Positions 21,941 to 32,000 of a DNA stretch of 64,000 bases are shown in pieces. Origin of the DNA: Albugo candida (Eukaryota > Oomycota > Peronosporomycetes > Albuginales); NCBI GenBank assembly GCA_040437565.1, contig JBDOQK010000006.1:62001-126000 (forward strand). The letters are read 5' to 3'. Every line of letters starts with the position of its first letter. The stretch's first letter is position 1. The position numbers and the translations under genes were made by a program. The notes below the pieces were generated by a model that saw only the letters and a program-made list of their open reading frames with translations, did not search any database and was not told the DNA's origin.

Positions 21941-24900
21941 ATGGTGTTCTTCTCCGTCACCTTTCTCGCAATCATATTCCTCAGCATTCAATGCATCCCA
22001 ACTCATAATGCGTCTGAATCCCTTCAGAATACTTTCTTTTATCCAAATTCATCAACTTCCCCAAATCAGAACATAGTCGAGTTATCCTCTAAAAACTCTT
22101 CAATAACAGAACTCTCGGAGCATCAAAATGATGAAAATTGCGGAAAACCGCAGCCCGGGCAAAACTTTGCATTGTTTTATCTCTTTTGTTACCGTCAGAG
22201 GTATCCCATTCAGGATATAATGAGCTTATATTTCGGCATCGGAATGAAAATCAAACACAACATGGAGCACATTTATAGGGACGGAATGTCTGTTGTCTTC
22301 AAATCGACGCCTAAAATGTTCAATCGCGCTGCAAAGAGTTTCGGTGCGTATACGATGAAAACACTCGTTTTTCCAAAGTTGTACGCATACGGAAAGTCCT
22401 TTGTCGACTCACTCGCAAAACTTTATGTTTCTTTGTGGAGAAACGAATTGGAACAAGCAAACAATCGATTTCAAAGTATGACTTTCGATGAAAAAAGCAA
22501 ACTTTGGAAGCGGCTGACTGAAAACAAATTCGATCAATACGCCGTCCTCGTGCAAGAACGCAATAAAAGCGGTAGAATCGAAGCGTATAAAGCGGATGGA
22601 GTGTATCGAGTCTACGGCGCATACGCGACGCATTATAAAGCGATAAATAGTGAGTACGAGGCTTCCGTGTATTTCCGAGAAGATGAAGAGGAAGAGATCA
22701 GATTTAGAGCTTCCGATCGACAATTTCTTCCGAGGCTATCATTACCTCCTTCCATCGCGTTCCCGTGGCCGTGGTCAAGCGAACTAATAAAGCGGAGAAG
22801 CTCAATTCTCATAATGAAAGAGTACCTGGAAGCATTCCAACGCTCTTTCACCACCTCAGAGCCCAATAATGGTACCTCCAGCAACGATACAAGCTCGAAT
22901 ACAAATGACTTGGCCCATCAATACCTCCGATATGTTCACGATATGGATCCCGAGCCCAGCGGTTTGAATGAGTTGAGATATTTGAGTGACGGTGGGAGTC
23001 TTATGAGTGGAAATGGAGCATCGAATCGCTCAAAGTGTCTGAATGAACAGCTTTGGTCATTCCACTACGCTACAGGGATCCCTGATCTCACCATCTACAA
23101 AGTTGCTAATGCATCCGATGCGATATTTCCCAATTTTACAGAGTTCCTGGCCACAACATGTAACAATACCACGTCTTTCTTACAATCACTCGATATTGAG
23201 ACAGCAAATTCCTCCGAGAGCGATTGGAATGACGAGAATGGAGATTGTCCTTCAAATTGTGCACCAACGATTCCAAACTATTCTTTGAATCGATCGATTG
23301 TGTATGAAGCCTCCATTCCCTTTTATACGTATCCATTCTTCCGTTTTTCTAAGAAAATTGAGTGGAGGCGATCAGGAGTGACCATTTTCACTCCGAATCT
23401 GATGGAATACGTTCTTTGTCAGCGATTCTATCAATGTGCAAATGGGAATCGAGTCCAACGCGTCCTTCTTATCAAGGAAATCATCCAAGACGCAACTCTG
23501 CATGAGCTGAAAGGCATTTCCAGTGGTATCCAAGCGTCATCGACGGTCTGGTTTTCTCAAGAAGATCGAAATTCGGACGAGTATGCGGACGCAATCCTCG
23601 GCTTTGCGTCCAACATTCTTGAAAACCTCACTGTCAAACAGCCTGGGGACTCATCTCCAACACTCGGGGAAGCGCTTTATCGCCGCATGGAAGCGGCTGA
23701 CTCGATTCTCCATTCGGACTCATACTATACGTACTCCACTGAAGCGCGTGCATCAATTCAGCAGTACGATATCGCTCCGCTGACAGAATTTTCGGAAGAC
23801 GAACTACTCAATTTGATCGATTTCACTCAATCCATCACATACAAATTGTCAAATGAAATCAACGCATATGTCCAACGACGTCGTGAAAACAGCCTTTACA
23901 GCCTCCTTTTGAATGCCACAAAGCATCGACAGCGATATGACACTCGAAAAGCGTTGACAGAGATCGCCATGTTGTCAGATCATCGAGCAGCGGGCTTTTT
24001 AGTTTACGAAACCAATCGGCTGAATGTTGTGTACCGAGACCTGAGGGTACCGCATCCATTTCACTTCATTATGCGCTTATTGATACGCCTTCACGAGAGT
24101 CAGTTGCTTCTCTTAAAAGAATCCNNNNNNNNNNNNNNNNNNNNNNNNNNNNNNNNNNNNNNNNNNNNNNNNNNNNNNNNNNNNNNNNNNNNNNNNNNNN
24201 NNNNNNNNNNNNNNNNNNNNNNNNAGAAAATTGAGTGGAGGCGATCAGGAGTGACCATTTTCACTCCGAATCTGATGGAATACGTTCTTTGTCAGCGATT
24301 CTATCAATGTGCAAATGGGAATCGAGTCCAACGCGTCCTTCTTATCAAGGAAATCATCCAAGACGCAACTCTGCATGAGCTGAAAGGCATTTCCAGTGGT
24401 ATCCAAGCGTCATCGACGGTCTGGTTTTCTCAAGAAGATCGAAATTCGGACGAGTATGCGGACGCAATCCTCGGCTTTGCGTCCAACATTCTTGAAAACC
24501 TCACTGTCAAACAGCCTGGGGACTCATCTCCAACACTCGGGGAAGCGCTTTATCGCCGCATGGAAGCGGCTGACTCGATTCTCCATTCGGACTCATACTA
24601 TACGTACTCCACTGAAGCGCGTGCATCAATTCAGCAGTACGATATCGCTCCGCTGACAGAATTTTCGGAAGACGAACTACTCAATTTGATCGATTTCACT
24701 CAATCCATCACATACAAATTGTCAAATGAAATCAACGCATATGTCCAACGACGTCGTGAAAACAGCCTTTACAGCCTCCTTTTGAATGCCACAAAGCATC
24801 GACAGCGATATGACACTCGAAAAGCGTTGACAGAGATCGCCATGTTGTCAGATCATCGAGCAGCGGGCTTTTTAGTTTACGAAACCAATCGGCTGAATGT

Positions 24901-25069
24901 TGTGTACCGAGACCTGAGGGTACCGCATCCATTTCACTTCATTATGCGCTTATTGATACGCCTTCACGAGAGTCAGTTGCTTCTCTTAAAAGAATCCAAA
25001 AGGATTGTGATCTGTGGTACGCTCACAGAATTCAATTTGTCGTACGTTCGCTGTCAGCGAGCGCACTGA
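21941..25069 (+). CDS. large orphan secreted or surface glycoprotein, about 751 aa after collapsing an assembly duplicate
   Basis: A single frame from ATG begins with a signal peptide (MVFFSVTFLAIIFLSIQC). The raw frame is 1042 codons and runs across a 100-N gap, but 23352-24124 is repeated at 24225-24997, so the real product is probably about 751 residues ending in VRCQRAH. The mature protein is rich in N-glycosylation sequons (NSS, NGT, NDT, NTT, NLT), has scattered cysteines and shows no internal membrane span. Helical, charged stretches dominate the C-terminal half. I recognise no domain. An extracellular or secretory-pathway location is the only safe inference. It lies at the edge of the gene-poor block. 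Confidence 0.7.
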   Translation: MVFFSVTFLAIIFLSIQCIPTHNASESLQNTFFYPNSSTSPNQNIVELSSKNSSITELSEHQNDENCGKPQPGQNFALFYLFCYRQRYPIQDIMSLYFGIGMKIKHNMEHIYRDGMSVVFKSTPKMFNRAAKSFGAYTMKTLVFPKLYAYGKSFVDSLAKLYVSLWRNELEQANNRFQSMTFDEKSKLWKRLTENKFDQYAVLVQERNKSGRIEAYKADGVYRVYGAYATHYKAINSEYEASVYFREDEEEEIRFRASDRQFLPRLSLPPSIAFPWPWSSELIKRRSSILIMKEYLEAFQRSFTTSEPNNGTSSNDTSSNTNDLAHQYLRYVHDMDPEPSGLNELRYLSDGGSLMSGNGASNRSKCLNEQLWSFHYATGIPDLTIYKVANASDAIFPNFTEFLATTCNNTTSFLQSLDIETANSSESDWNDENGDCPSNCAPTIPNYSLNRSIVYEASIPFYTYPFFRFSKKIEWRRSGVTIFTPNLMEYVLCQRFYQCANGNRVQRVLLIKEIIQDATLHELKGISSGIQASSTVWFSQEDRNSDEYADAILGFASNILENLTVKQPGDSSPTLGEALYRRMEAADSILHSDSYYTYSTEARASIQQYDIAPLTEFSEDELLNLIDFTQSITYKLSNEINAYVQRRRENSLYSLLLNATKHRQRYDTRKALTEIAMLSDHRAAGFLVYETNRLNVVYRDLRVPHPFHFIMRLLIRLHESQLLLLKESXXXXXXXXXXXXXXXXXXXXXXXXXXXXXXXXXXKIEWRRSGVTIFTPNLMEYVLCQRFYQCANGNRVQRVLLIKEIIQDATLHELKGISSGIQASSTVWFSQEDRNSDEYADAILGFASNILENLTVKQPGDSSPTLGEALYRRMEAADSILHSDSYYTYSTEARASIQQYDIAPLTEFSEDELLNLIDFTQSITYKLSNEINAYVQRRRENSLYSLLLNATKHRQRYDTRKALTEIAMLSDHRAAGFLVYETNRLNVVYRDLRVPHPFHFIMRLLIRLHESQLLLLKESKRIVICGTLTEFNLSYVRCQRAH
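23352..24997. repeat. assembly duplication around a 100-N gap (24125-24224)
   Basis: Bases 23352-24124 (773 bp) recur at 24225-24997 with an offset of 873, separated only by 100 N. The offset is a multiple of three, so the frame stays open and produces a false internal protein repeat. Confidence 0.87.
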
Positions 25070-25167
25070 GTGGCTTTTGTAACGCGATAATATAAAAAGA
25101 GTCATTTGATTGATTTCTTACAAACACTCTTTTTATTTTGTATTTTGTGGTTTGCATTTTGTACGGA

Positions 25168-25821
25168 ATGAAAGAATTTGTGACAGGAAAAGTGGCAGAG
25201 AAATTGCGTGCGAAAGGATCGTTTTCATATCACTCGACAATGAAAACTTTCCATCGCGTGTTGAAGCTGTATGGAAAAAGTATTGTTCTGTGTATTTGGG
25301 AGCAAATAGAGACATTACATTTGTCAAATCGCAACGAAAAAGCAATTACACTTATTATGACACCACATATCGTCTTATTGGGTGTATTACTGCTGAAATG
25401 TATCGGAAATTCACACATGCAAGTGATGGTGAGGTTTTATACACAATGTATCGCTTTTTGACACGTTCGTTACAGTGTCGTGTTGGCATTGCATTGGTAT
25501 TGGTGTCGTCCACTTTATTTACAATCATTCACTCGGCACTTCGTCTCTATATGAATATCTGTTGCTGTATACCATCTCTTTGGTATGTATTGAGAGCTCT
25601 GCAGTGTGTAGGAACAGCACTTTATATGTGCACAAGTGTTCTGCCTTTAGCTCAGACGTCAGAGTCGCAATCGGTAAGCCACAAATTATGCAGCGATTTG
25701 ATTGCAAACTGGTAAGCAGGTGATAGTAAACCATATGCAACCTCACACAATCTTATTCGTGCAGCGAGATGGGCTTTTTACGCCGTCTGAGTCATTTTAT
25801 TGGCGCCATACTTTTCCTTGA
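25168..25821 (+). CDS. possible small multi-pass membrane protein, 171 aa
   Basis: Model from an ATG at 25168 with three exons (25168-25428, 25476-25673, 25765-25821) and GT-AG introns of 47 and 91 nt, all phase 0. The product has three or four hydrophobic segments: TLIMTPHIVLLGVLLLKCIG, then VGIALVLVSSTLFTIIHSA, then a stretch from CCCIPSLWYVL to SVLPLA. No family recognised. A competing frame over 25110-25712 is open for 200 codons but lacks an ATG near its start and ignores the good 47-nt intron, so I prefer this model with low confidence. Confidence 0.42.
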
Positions 25822-25928
25822 GCTCATTTCAATACTTTTGCTGTGTGACGCAATTCGATCATGTCGGAGCTTTTATTTGAGACATATCCTCTCACAACAA
25901 ACATACAAATTTTCAGACTAAGATTGTA

Positions 25929-26837
25929 TTAGAATTTGTATACATTTTTCGATGAGTATTCGAGCTCCTTAAGTAATCCCTCGAGATCGCCTTGACTCAT
26001 GTCTTTTGATCGCTCACCGCATATCAAATGCATCATTCCGGGCGGTCCACAGACACACACAAGTATCTCATTGCTGGGTGACGGCATTACTTCTTGAATC
26101 ATCTCTTTTGTAATTGTCCCTGAAAGACCCTCCCATTCTTTTGAGGGACGAGATATCACATGATGTACCTCAAATTGAGGATACAAAAACTGCATAGCAT
26201 CCAATTCATCTTGCAGGTACATGTCCTGTTCCGTCGAATTGGCAAACAGTAACACCACTTGCGTTTGATCGTTTGGATTCCGGCAAATCTCTTTGGCAAT
26301 TTGTAGCATCGGTGTGAGTCCCGAGCCTCCCGCAATCAAACCGATTTTTTTATAAGTGTTTGGCTCATACGGTAACTTCATTTTGGGTCCTTTGATTTCC
26401 ACAGTGTCGCCAGGTTTGAGGTCGCACAGATGTTTACTCATAATGCCTTTTGGGTACTCCTTCACCACCAACTCAATGTATCCCCGCTCGCTGTTGAGGT
26501 TGACGGGAGTATACGGTCGTATAGTTTGTTTATTATTGATTTTTGCGCGGGTGAGGAGACAACTCGCAACGGGTAAACCCATTTCGTGTCCCTCAGAGGG
26601 GAGATCCAGGATAATTCGCTTTACGTTATGATTCAAGCGCTCAATGCTGCGTACAGGGAAGGAGCGGAATTCATTAGGATCAAGTGCGGTCGTTTTATCC
26701 GATTTCTCATTTTCACAGTCCGCGACGGTATGATGGAAGGCGCAAAGCGAGTAGAGACTCAGTGAGGATAAACCTGAAGTATATGAGAGTTTTTTTAAAT
26801 TGAGTGTCGAGCGGTAAAACTGACTGGCGAATCTCAT
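25929..26837 (-). CDS. NADH-cytochrome b5 reductase, 302 aa
   Basis: Complete intronless frame. The N-terminus carries a basic, Ser-rich presequence and a hydrophobic stretch (about 20-36), as in mitochondrial Mcr1-type reductases. The FAD-binding domain has RPYTPVN and the downstream GIMSKHL-type loop. The NAD-binding domain has GLIAGGSGLTPM and VCVCGPPGMM, and ends in an aromatic-containing YKF. The enzyme passes electrons from NADH via FAD to cytochrome b5-type acceptors, in sterol and fatty-acid metabolism and in redox protection. Length matches the family. The plus-strand neighbour starts 82 bp from its ATG, so the two probably share a promoter region. Confidence 0.93.
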   Translation of the reverse strand: MRFASQFYRSTLNLKKLSYTSGLSSLSLYSLCAFHHTVADCENEKSDKTTALDPNEFRSFPVRSIERLNHNVKRIILDLPSEGHEMGLPVASCLLTRAKINNKQTIRPYTPVNLNSERGYIELVVKEYPKGIMSKHLCDLKPGDTVEIKGPKMKLPYEPNTYKKIGLIAGGSGLTPMLQIAKEICRNPNDQTQVVLLFANSTEQDMYLQDELDAMQFLYPQFEVHHVISRPSKEWEGLSGTITKEMIQEVMPSPSNEILVCVCGPPGMMHLICGERSKDMSQGDLEGLLKELEYSSKNVYKF

Positions 26838-26918
26838 TGAGGCGTCTCGATTGCGATTTTCCCCTCAAAAGGTGGGTGCGTAAATACCTGTCAGAATTTA
26901 TTATACGAACAAGGAGTG

Positions 26919-27249
26919 ATGGACGCACACGCAGCAAGAAGAAGAATGCTCGTATTATGGACGGCGATGGAGCGCGCATCTGTGGGTATTGTGACTAAAG
27001 ATCGGTATGAAAATGAGGTGGAAGTAGGACTACGATGATGAGAGTGTGTACAGGACAGTTGTGACAGCGAAAGCAGTGGTTCCGAATAGATATCAAACGC
27101 TTTTCGCGGTGGAAAAATTGGAGACACCGCTTGGGGTGTATCCTGAAGCGTTATTGCGGGAAAAGGATATATCTCAAATGTATTTGGAGCTGACAAACGA
27201 GCAAATAGGCATGTTGCGTGAGGATATAAATCGAGAGGAGACAATTTGA
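26919..27249 (+). CDS. small conserved-looking protein, 93 aa, unknown
   Basis: Two exons, 26919-27004 and 27054-27249, joined by a 49-nt GT-AG intron that restores frame. The product opens with MDAHAARRRMLVLWTAMERA and ends in LTNEQIGMLREDINREETI. The basic start could be a mitochondrial targeting peptide. Nothing recognised. Divergent from the cytochrome b5 reductase gene. Splicing and frame are consistent, which argues for a real gene. Confidence 0.5.
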
Positions 27250-27788
27250 TTTGATTTTATAGTGAGTGGGAGGATGAGGCTACCTCAGAGAAATCAATGA
27301 GGTGGAGGAACGATTAAACAAACTTTTGGATAGTGAAAATGCAGTTTATTACTTATCCCATCGTATTGCTGCGACTTGGCTTGGTTCCTTCCCAGTTGAC
27401 ATAAAATCAAATACATCGCTCATTTTTCATTCGATATAATTAGTATTGTGTCCACAGACTACACGTCCGGAAATGAACTATCAGGGACATCCCATTGCAT
27501 CCAATACATCGACAATCCATTCAATGTTTTCAACGGGAAAAATACTTTGAAGTTGCGACTCATCGATCACAAACAAACATGTAATTCATAATTGCTAACG
27601 TGAATACTCCGAGAAAACAAATGACTACTCACTTCCTCTCTATATACACTCATCACACTTTTTACTCCACACTCAAATCGTCGCCCTTCCCTCATGCAGC
27701 CACAATTACCTGTTTCACATTTTATAAATCATTATCCCGTACGTATTAATACACCCCCAATTCCAATCCATTCACGCAACTTTCATCA
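27250..27788. other. intergenic, AT-rich
   Basis: No frame with domain support; poly-pyrimidine patches near 27640-27720 lie upstream of the next small gene. Confidence 0.4.
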
Positions 27789-28124
27789 ATGCGACACTCC
27801 ACGCAACAGCAACATCACATCGATCCTGCGGAAAGGTACATTTCCATTCGTATCATTCTCTCCACGACACCACATTACATCCCTCTTTTCTTACTCATAG
27901 CGATACTCTCAACGAAAGCGTAATGTTCCCATCGTAAGAGAAAACCTCTTTCTATTTCATAAAATAAAACAAAACAAATGATAAAAAGTGACAGGATTCT
28001 CGATAGCGATGACGAGATCTTTTACGAAGCGCTACATGGCGAATATGACGTCTCCTTCATCCCCGAGCGCGTCGATCTCCACGGATACAAACCCTCCACG
28101 TACACAGTTGACATTTCTGCTTGA
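27789..28124 (+). CDS. small acidic protein, 69 aa, unknown
   Basis: Three exons (27789-27835, 27901-27933, 27995-28124) with 65- and 61-nt GT-AG introns; both junctions keep frame (AG|C and TC|G). The protein starts MRHSTQQQHHIDPAES and continues through ILDSDDEIFYEALHGEYD to a short C-terminus ending in VDISA. No domain recognised. It ends 74 bp before the makorin-type gene. Three independent splice signals agreeing is decent support for so short a gene. Confidence 0.5.
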
Positions 28125-28198
28125 AATACGCACTCTAAACGCTTCTTTGTAGCAATTCCCAACCAAATAACGAGAATCGACAACCGTCTCCACGCGAA

Positions 28199-29022
28199 AT
28201 GACTCCATCGATCTGCCGCTTTTACGTCCTCGGAAAGTGTCGATATGAGAGTCTCTGCACATATTCTCACAATATTGAGATCCGCGACACCCAACGACCC
28301 ACAGAACCCTCCGAAATGGTCGATGCTGCACGCTTTGTCGATTGTCCATTTTTCTTACGCGGCAATTGCAAATTCGGCGACTTTTGTCGTTTGCGTCACG
28401 CTGTTCCTCGTCCATTGGCGCATCGGTGTTGCACGCCCGTGTTCTCAAAACGCATTACAACGTATCCCAATACTCCACTCTCTGCGTATACGTGCGGTAT
28501 CTGTTTGGATGACATTGTCGATAGCGGGAAACGCTTTGGACTTTTGAGTATGTTTCCACATGCATTTCCATACAAATTTCAAGTGTTTTTGTAGCGGGAT
28601 GCGATCATTGCTTCTGTACGGAATGTCTTTGCGAATGGCGTCGATCCAAAGATTTGGACGTGGAAGTGACTCGAACATGCCCGGAATGTCGTCAGCCAAG
28701 TTTCTTCATCGTTCCATCGATCACATTCTGCAAGGGAATCGAGAAAGAGCATGCAATCCGAGCGTACAAGCATCATCTCGGGAAGCGGAAATGCAAGTAT
28801 TTTGATGGAATGTTTGGATCGTGTCCGTTTGGTCAGCATTGCTTCTATGCGCACTTGGATGAGGATGGACGTGATGTCAAGACGTTGGATTATCGTAAAC
28901 GAGCATTGAGTCATCTTCACACGCGTCTTTGGAGCAGTTATTCACAGCTTTTGTCGTTTCTTCAGAGCTTTGGTTGGGTCGAAAATGATACATTCGAATT
29001 GGAAGATTTCGATGGAGAATGA
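28199..29022 (+). CDS. MKRN: makorin-type CCCH/RING E3 ubiquitin ligase, 258 aa
   Basis: Two exons, 28199-28547 and 28595-29022 (47-nt intron). Two N-terminal CCCH zinc fingers (CRFYVLGKCRYESLCTYSH at residues 6-24, and CPFFLRGNCKFGDFCRLRH) precede a C3HC4 RING (CGICLDDI ... CDHCFCTECLCEW ... CPEC). A third CCCH finger follows (CKYFDGMFGSCPFGQHCFYAH, one residue longer than listed for the others). This CCCH-CCCH-RING-CCCH order is characteristic of makorins, which ubiquitylate proteins and bind RNA. The fold-critical residues are all present. Compared with animal makorins it is short and lacks the extra Cys/His-rich segment. Confidence 0.9.
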
Positions 29023-29050
29023 GCGATTGTAATGTGAAAATGCGATGCTG

Positions 29051-32000
29051 TTAGTTGTGTTGTATGCAATTGATTGCAATTGTAATGCACGACACACATA
29101 AAACCATTGTGTTGAGACGCTGATGACATATTTCCTCTTCTTTCGCGCCACATAACACACAACTGCCCAATGATTTCTCAAATGGAAAACACATTTTTAT
29201 GAATTGTGTCCAAAGTGTTGCGTCATATTTTTTGATTTCAGCGCGAGAACAGTTGTATTTCGCTTGAATTTGATCGAATTTCATTTGAATGCTTTCGATG
29301 GATTCGGTATCGCCTTCGATTCGCTTTGTCGGCGTCACTGTCACCTCAACGCTTTCAGCTGTCTGCGACTTCTCATCCGATTCTCTCATCGTTTCGCTCT
29401 CCTTCTCATCCGATTCTTCGACTGCTTCACGCCCATTCTCCGACTTTCGAGTCGTTTCGTTGCTTTCAGTAAAAGCGTCCAATGCCGAAAGCGTCGGCTT
29501 CCTCGGGTCAATGTCAATCCCTAATTTGTGCGTGTGAGATCTCTCTGTTGCCATTCGCATTGAAAGCAATGGAGAAACTTTGTGCCACGTCAAATTGGAG
29601 AGATTCCCTTTGACACATAAGCGAACGAGTGATTGGATGCCACCAATGGATTTCGGTATGTGCGTAAGGAGATTTCCGCGAACATCCAAACACTTTAAAT
29701 TATGAAATTTCGTCCATGTGACATTGGAAATGTTCCACAAATTGTTATATGAGAAATCTGCTGTTTGTAGAGACGACAATTGACTCAAACTCGGTGGTAG
29801 CGCCAAAAGCGAATTGTTTGCGATATTGAGAGTCACAAGTCGATGCAAAAGTGAGATTTCTGACGGAAGTTCCACCAGAAAATTGTTTGAGAGTTGGAGT
29901 TCTTGCAAGTTGGCAAATGCAAAGAGAATTGTCGAGCGTGAAAGTGATGCAATTCCATCGATCGGTGAGACGTGCTTTTCGTCTGAATGTTTTGCGTCGA
30001 GTCCCGCGAGAGCAAAAGTGTCGACACAGACGCCTGCTTGTTGGATGCTCGTTACCAACGCCTTTGATCGATTGGAATCCTTCTTTCCCAGCATCATTTC
30101 AAGGCGGAAGACTAGTTCCCATAAGGCTTTACTATTTGTATGTCGATGTAAAACGTGTTGGAGTGCATTCCAATGCCATTCAGTGAGCGGAAGCTGTTGC
30201 TCCAATACGCTAATGAGAAACACTTTGATCACAGAACGACGAATTGACATGTTGGACGCATCGAAAAGAGACGTCGATACGATCAAACTCTTGTAACTCG
30301 CTGCAAAAGTCTGTTTCCAATCCCATTCGTTCTTCGCCAAATGAGCCATTCGGATACAAAATGCTGGTAAATGACCCAAAGGAGACGCGTATCGCGACAT
30401 GAAAGCCATGCGTTTACTCTGTGGAACGAGAGATAAAGTCATATCAAAGACTTTCCATAGCGAAATGAAAGTGCTCGGGACACGAAAAGTAAGTGCTTCC
30501 ACGACAATTGACTCGATTTTCGGCATTGTGTCTGCGTTCCAATTCTCCGAACTGATTCGCCGTGTGAGAATTTCCGATGTATTGACAGCTTCCGTGGAAA
30601 TGATATGCTGAAGGAATCGTTGCAGATCGCAGAGTACAGTGTCATTGGGAGCTTTGACGTCACTTGTTCGGACACTCAGATACTGGAGCCATATTCTCTC
30701 TTGTTGGGAGATCGATAGACGCGTAAATTGATCCGATTCGAGGAGTACGTTGAAGAGATCGCTTGCATCTACAAGAGAAGAGAAGCGTCGGAGCAGCAAA
30801 CACGCCGACAACGGGATGTATATATCGATTCCGAGTGAGCTTTCTGTATCGTAAAGCTTCTGCATCCACGCATTTGTGATATCGTGAAGGATCTGCTTGA
30901 TTTGATCGTTCTCAATCGTCGATGAGGTTTGGAAATTGTATCCAACAGCGACCGCAAACTTCTCCAAACACCTTTGTATCGAGCAATTTGACTGTAATGA
31001 GAATGGCTCATGCGAGTTCTCTTTAGATCCGATTGCGTTTGCTGTCGATAACAAATAGTAATAGAGATGCTGAATGAAATTTGCAGTGTCTTCGGAAGTC
31101 GTTTCGAGTGCTTTGGCGTTCAAATCGGTTCGATTTTCGATCGATAAATGAGTTTGTATCTCTTTGAGGATCCAACAGGCTCGCGGTGCATTACGCAAAG
31201 AAGCGTCATACTCACTACCGCGAGCGTCGATGCGATTTGCGTTGGCTTCAAAAAGCAATCGACAGGTCCACATGATGTTCCCATACGCAATGACGGACGC
31301 TTTCTCACAATTCTGAGCGTCTGCTTTCTCCAGCAGAGTACATCCACGTACAAATGCGCGCTCCATACGTTCTCTCACAGTCGGATCAATCAATTGGTGT
31401 CGCCAAAAAAGCTCGCGAGTGAATAAAAATTGCTCTATGACAAAGCCAAGTTGTTCGATATCCGCTACATGACAGCTTTGTACGTTTCGGAGTGTCAGAG
31501 ACGGAAGCTCATCGGTCAATAAGACGTGAATGTAAATGAGTGAGATGTAAAAGCGTTCGCGATGATGCAGAGCTTTGGATGCAGCAGGAAGCCACGATAA
31601 GATATCATTGTCGGATGTTTGAGTGTCTTCTTGTAGACAATTGAGAATCGAAAGCGCTGATTTTGATCTTCCCGAAGCGCAATATTGCGAGCAGAATTGT
31701 AAGATAATGTTTGTGATTGCAGCTGATCGCTCTGAATGATCGATAGAGTCATTGTTTCCATTCTCTTGACGCGATAAGAGGAAATGGAGGACGCGTGGGA
31801 ACAACGCCTCTGCGATTTGAATGGAACGAATCGGACTGATGGAAAGATAAAATAGCCACAAATGATAGGAAGACGGAAGGAATTGAAGAGCTTGTTCGGT
31901 CATTTCCAATAACTGATCGTCGTTTTCTTCAAGTTTTGCCGTATGACGAAAGAGATTGAGATACAGCAACCAAAGTGACTCGGAGAACGCTTTGCCATCA

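Noticed and set aside
25110-25712. A 200-codon plus-strand frame overlapping the small membrane protein
   Set aside because: It starts only at TTG, has no ATG for over 100 codons and reads through a good 47-nt intron; the spliced model from ATG 25168 is preferred, though neither is certain.
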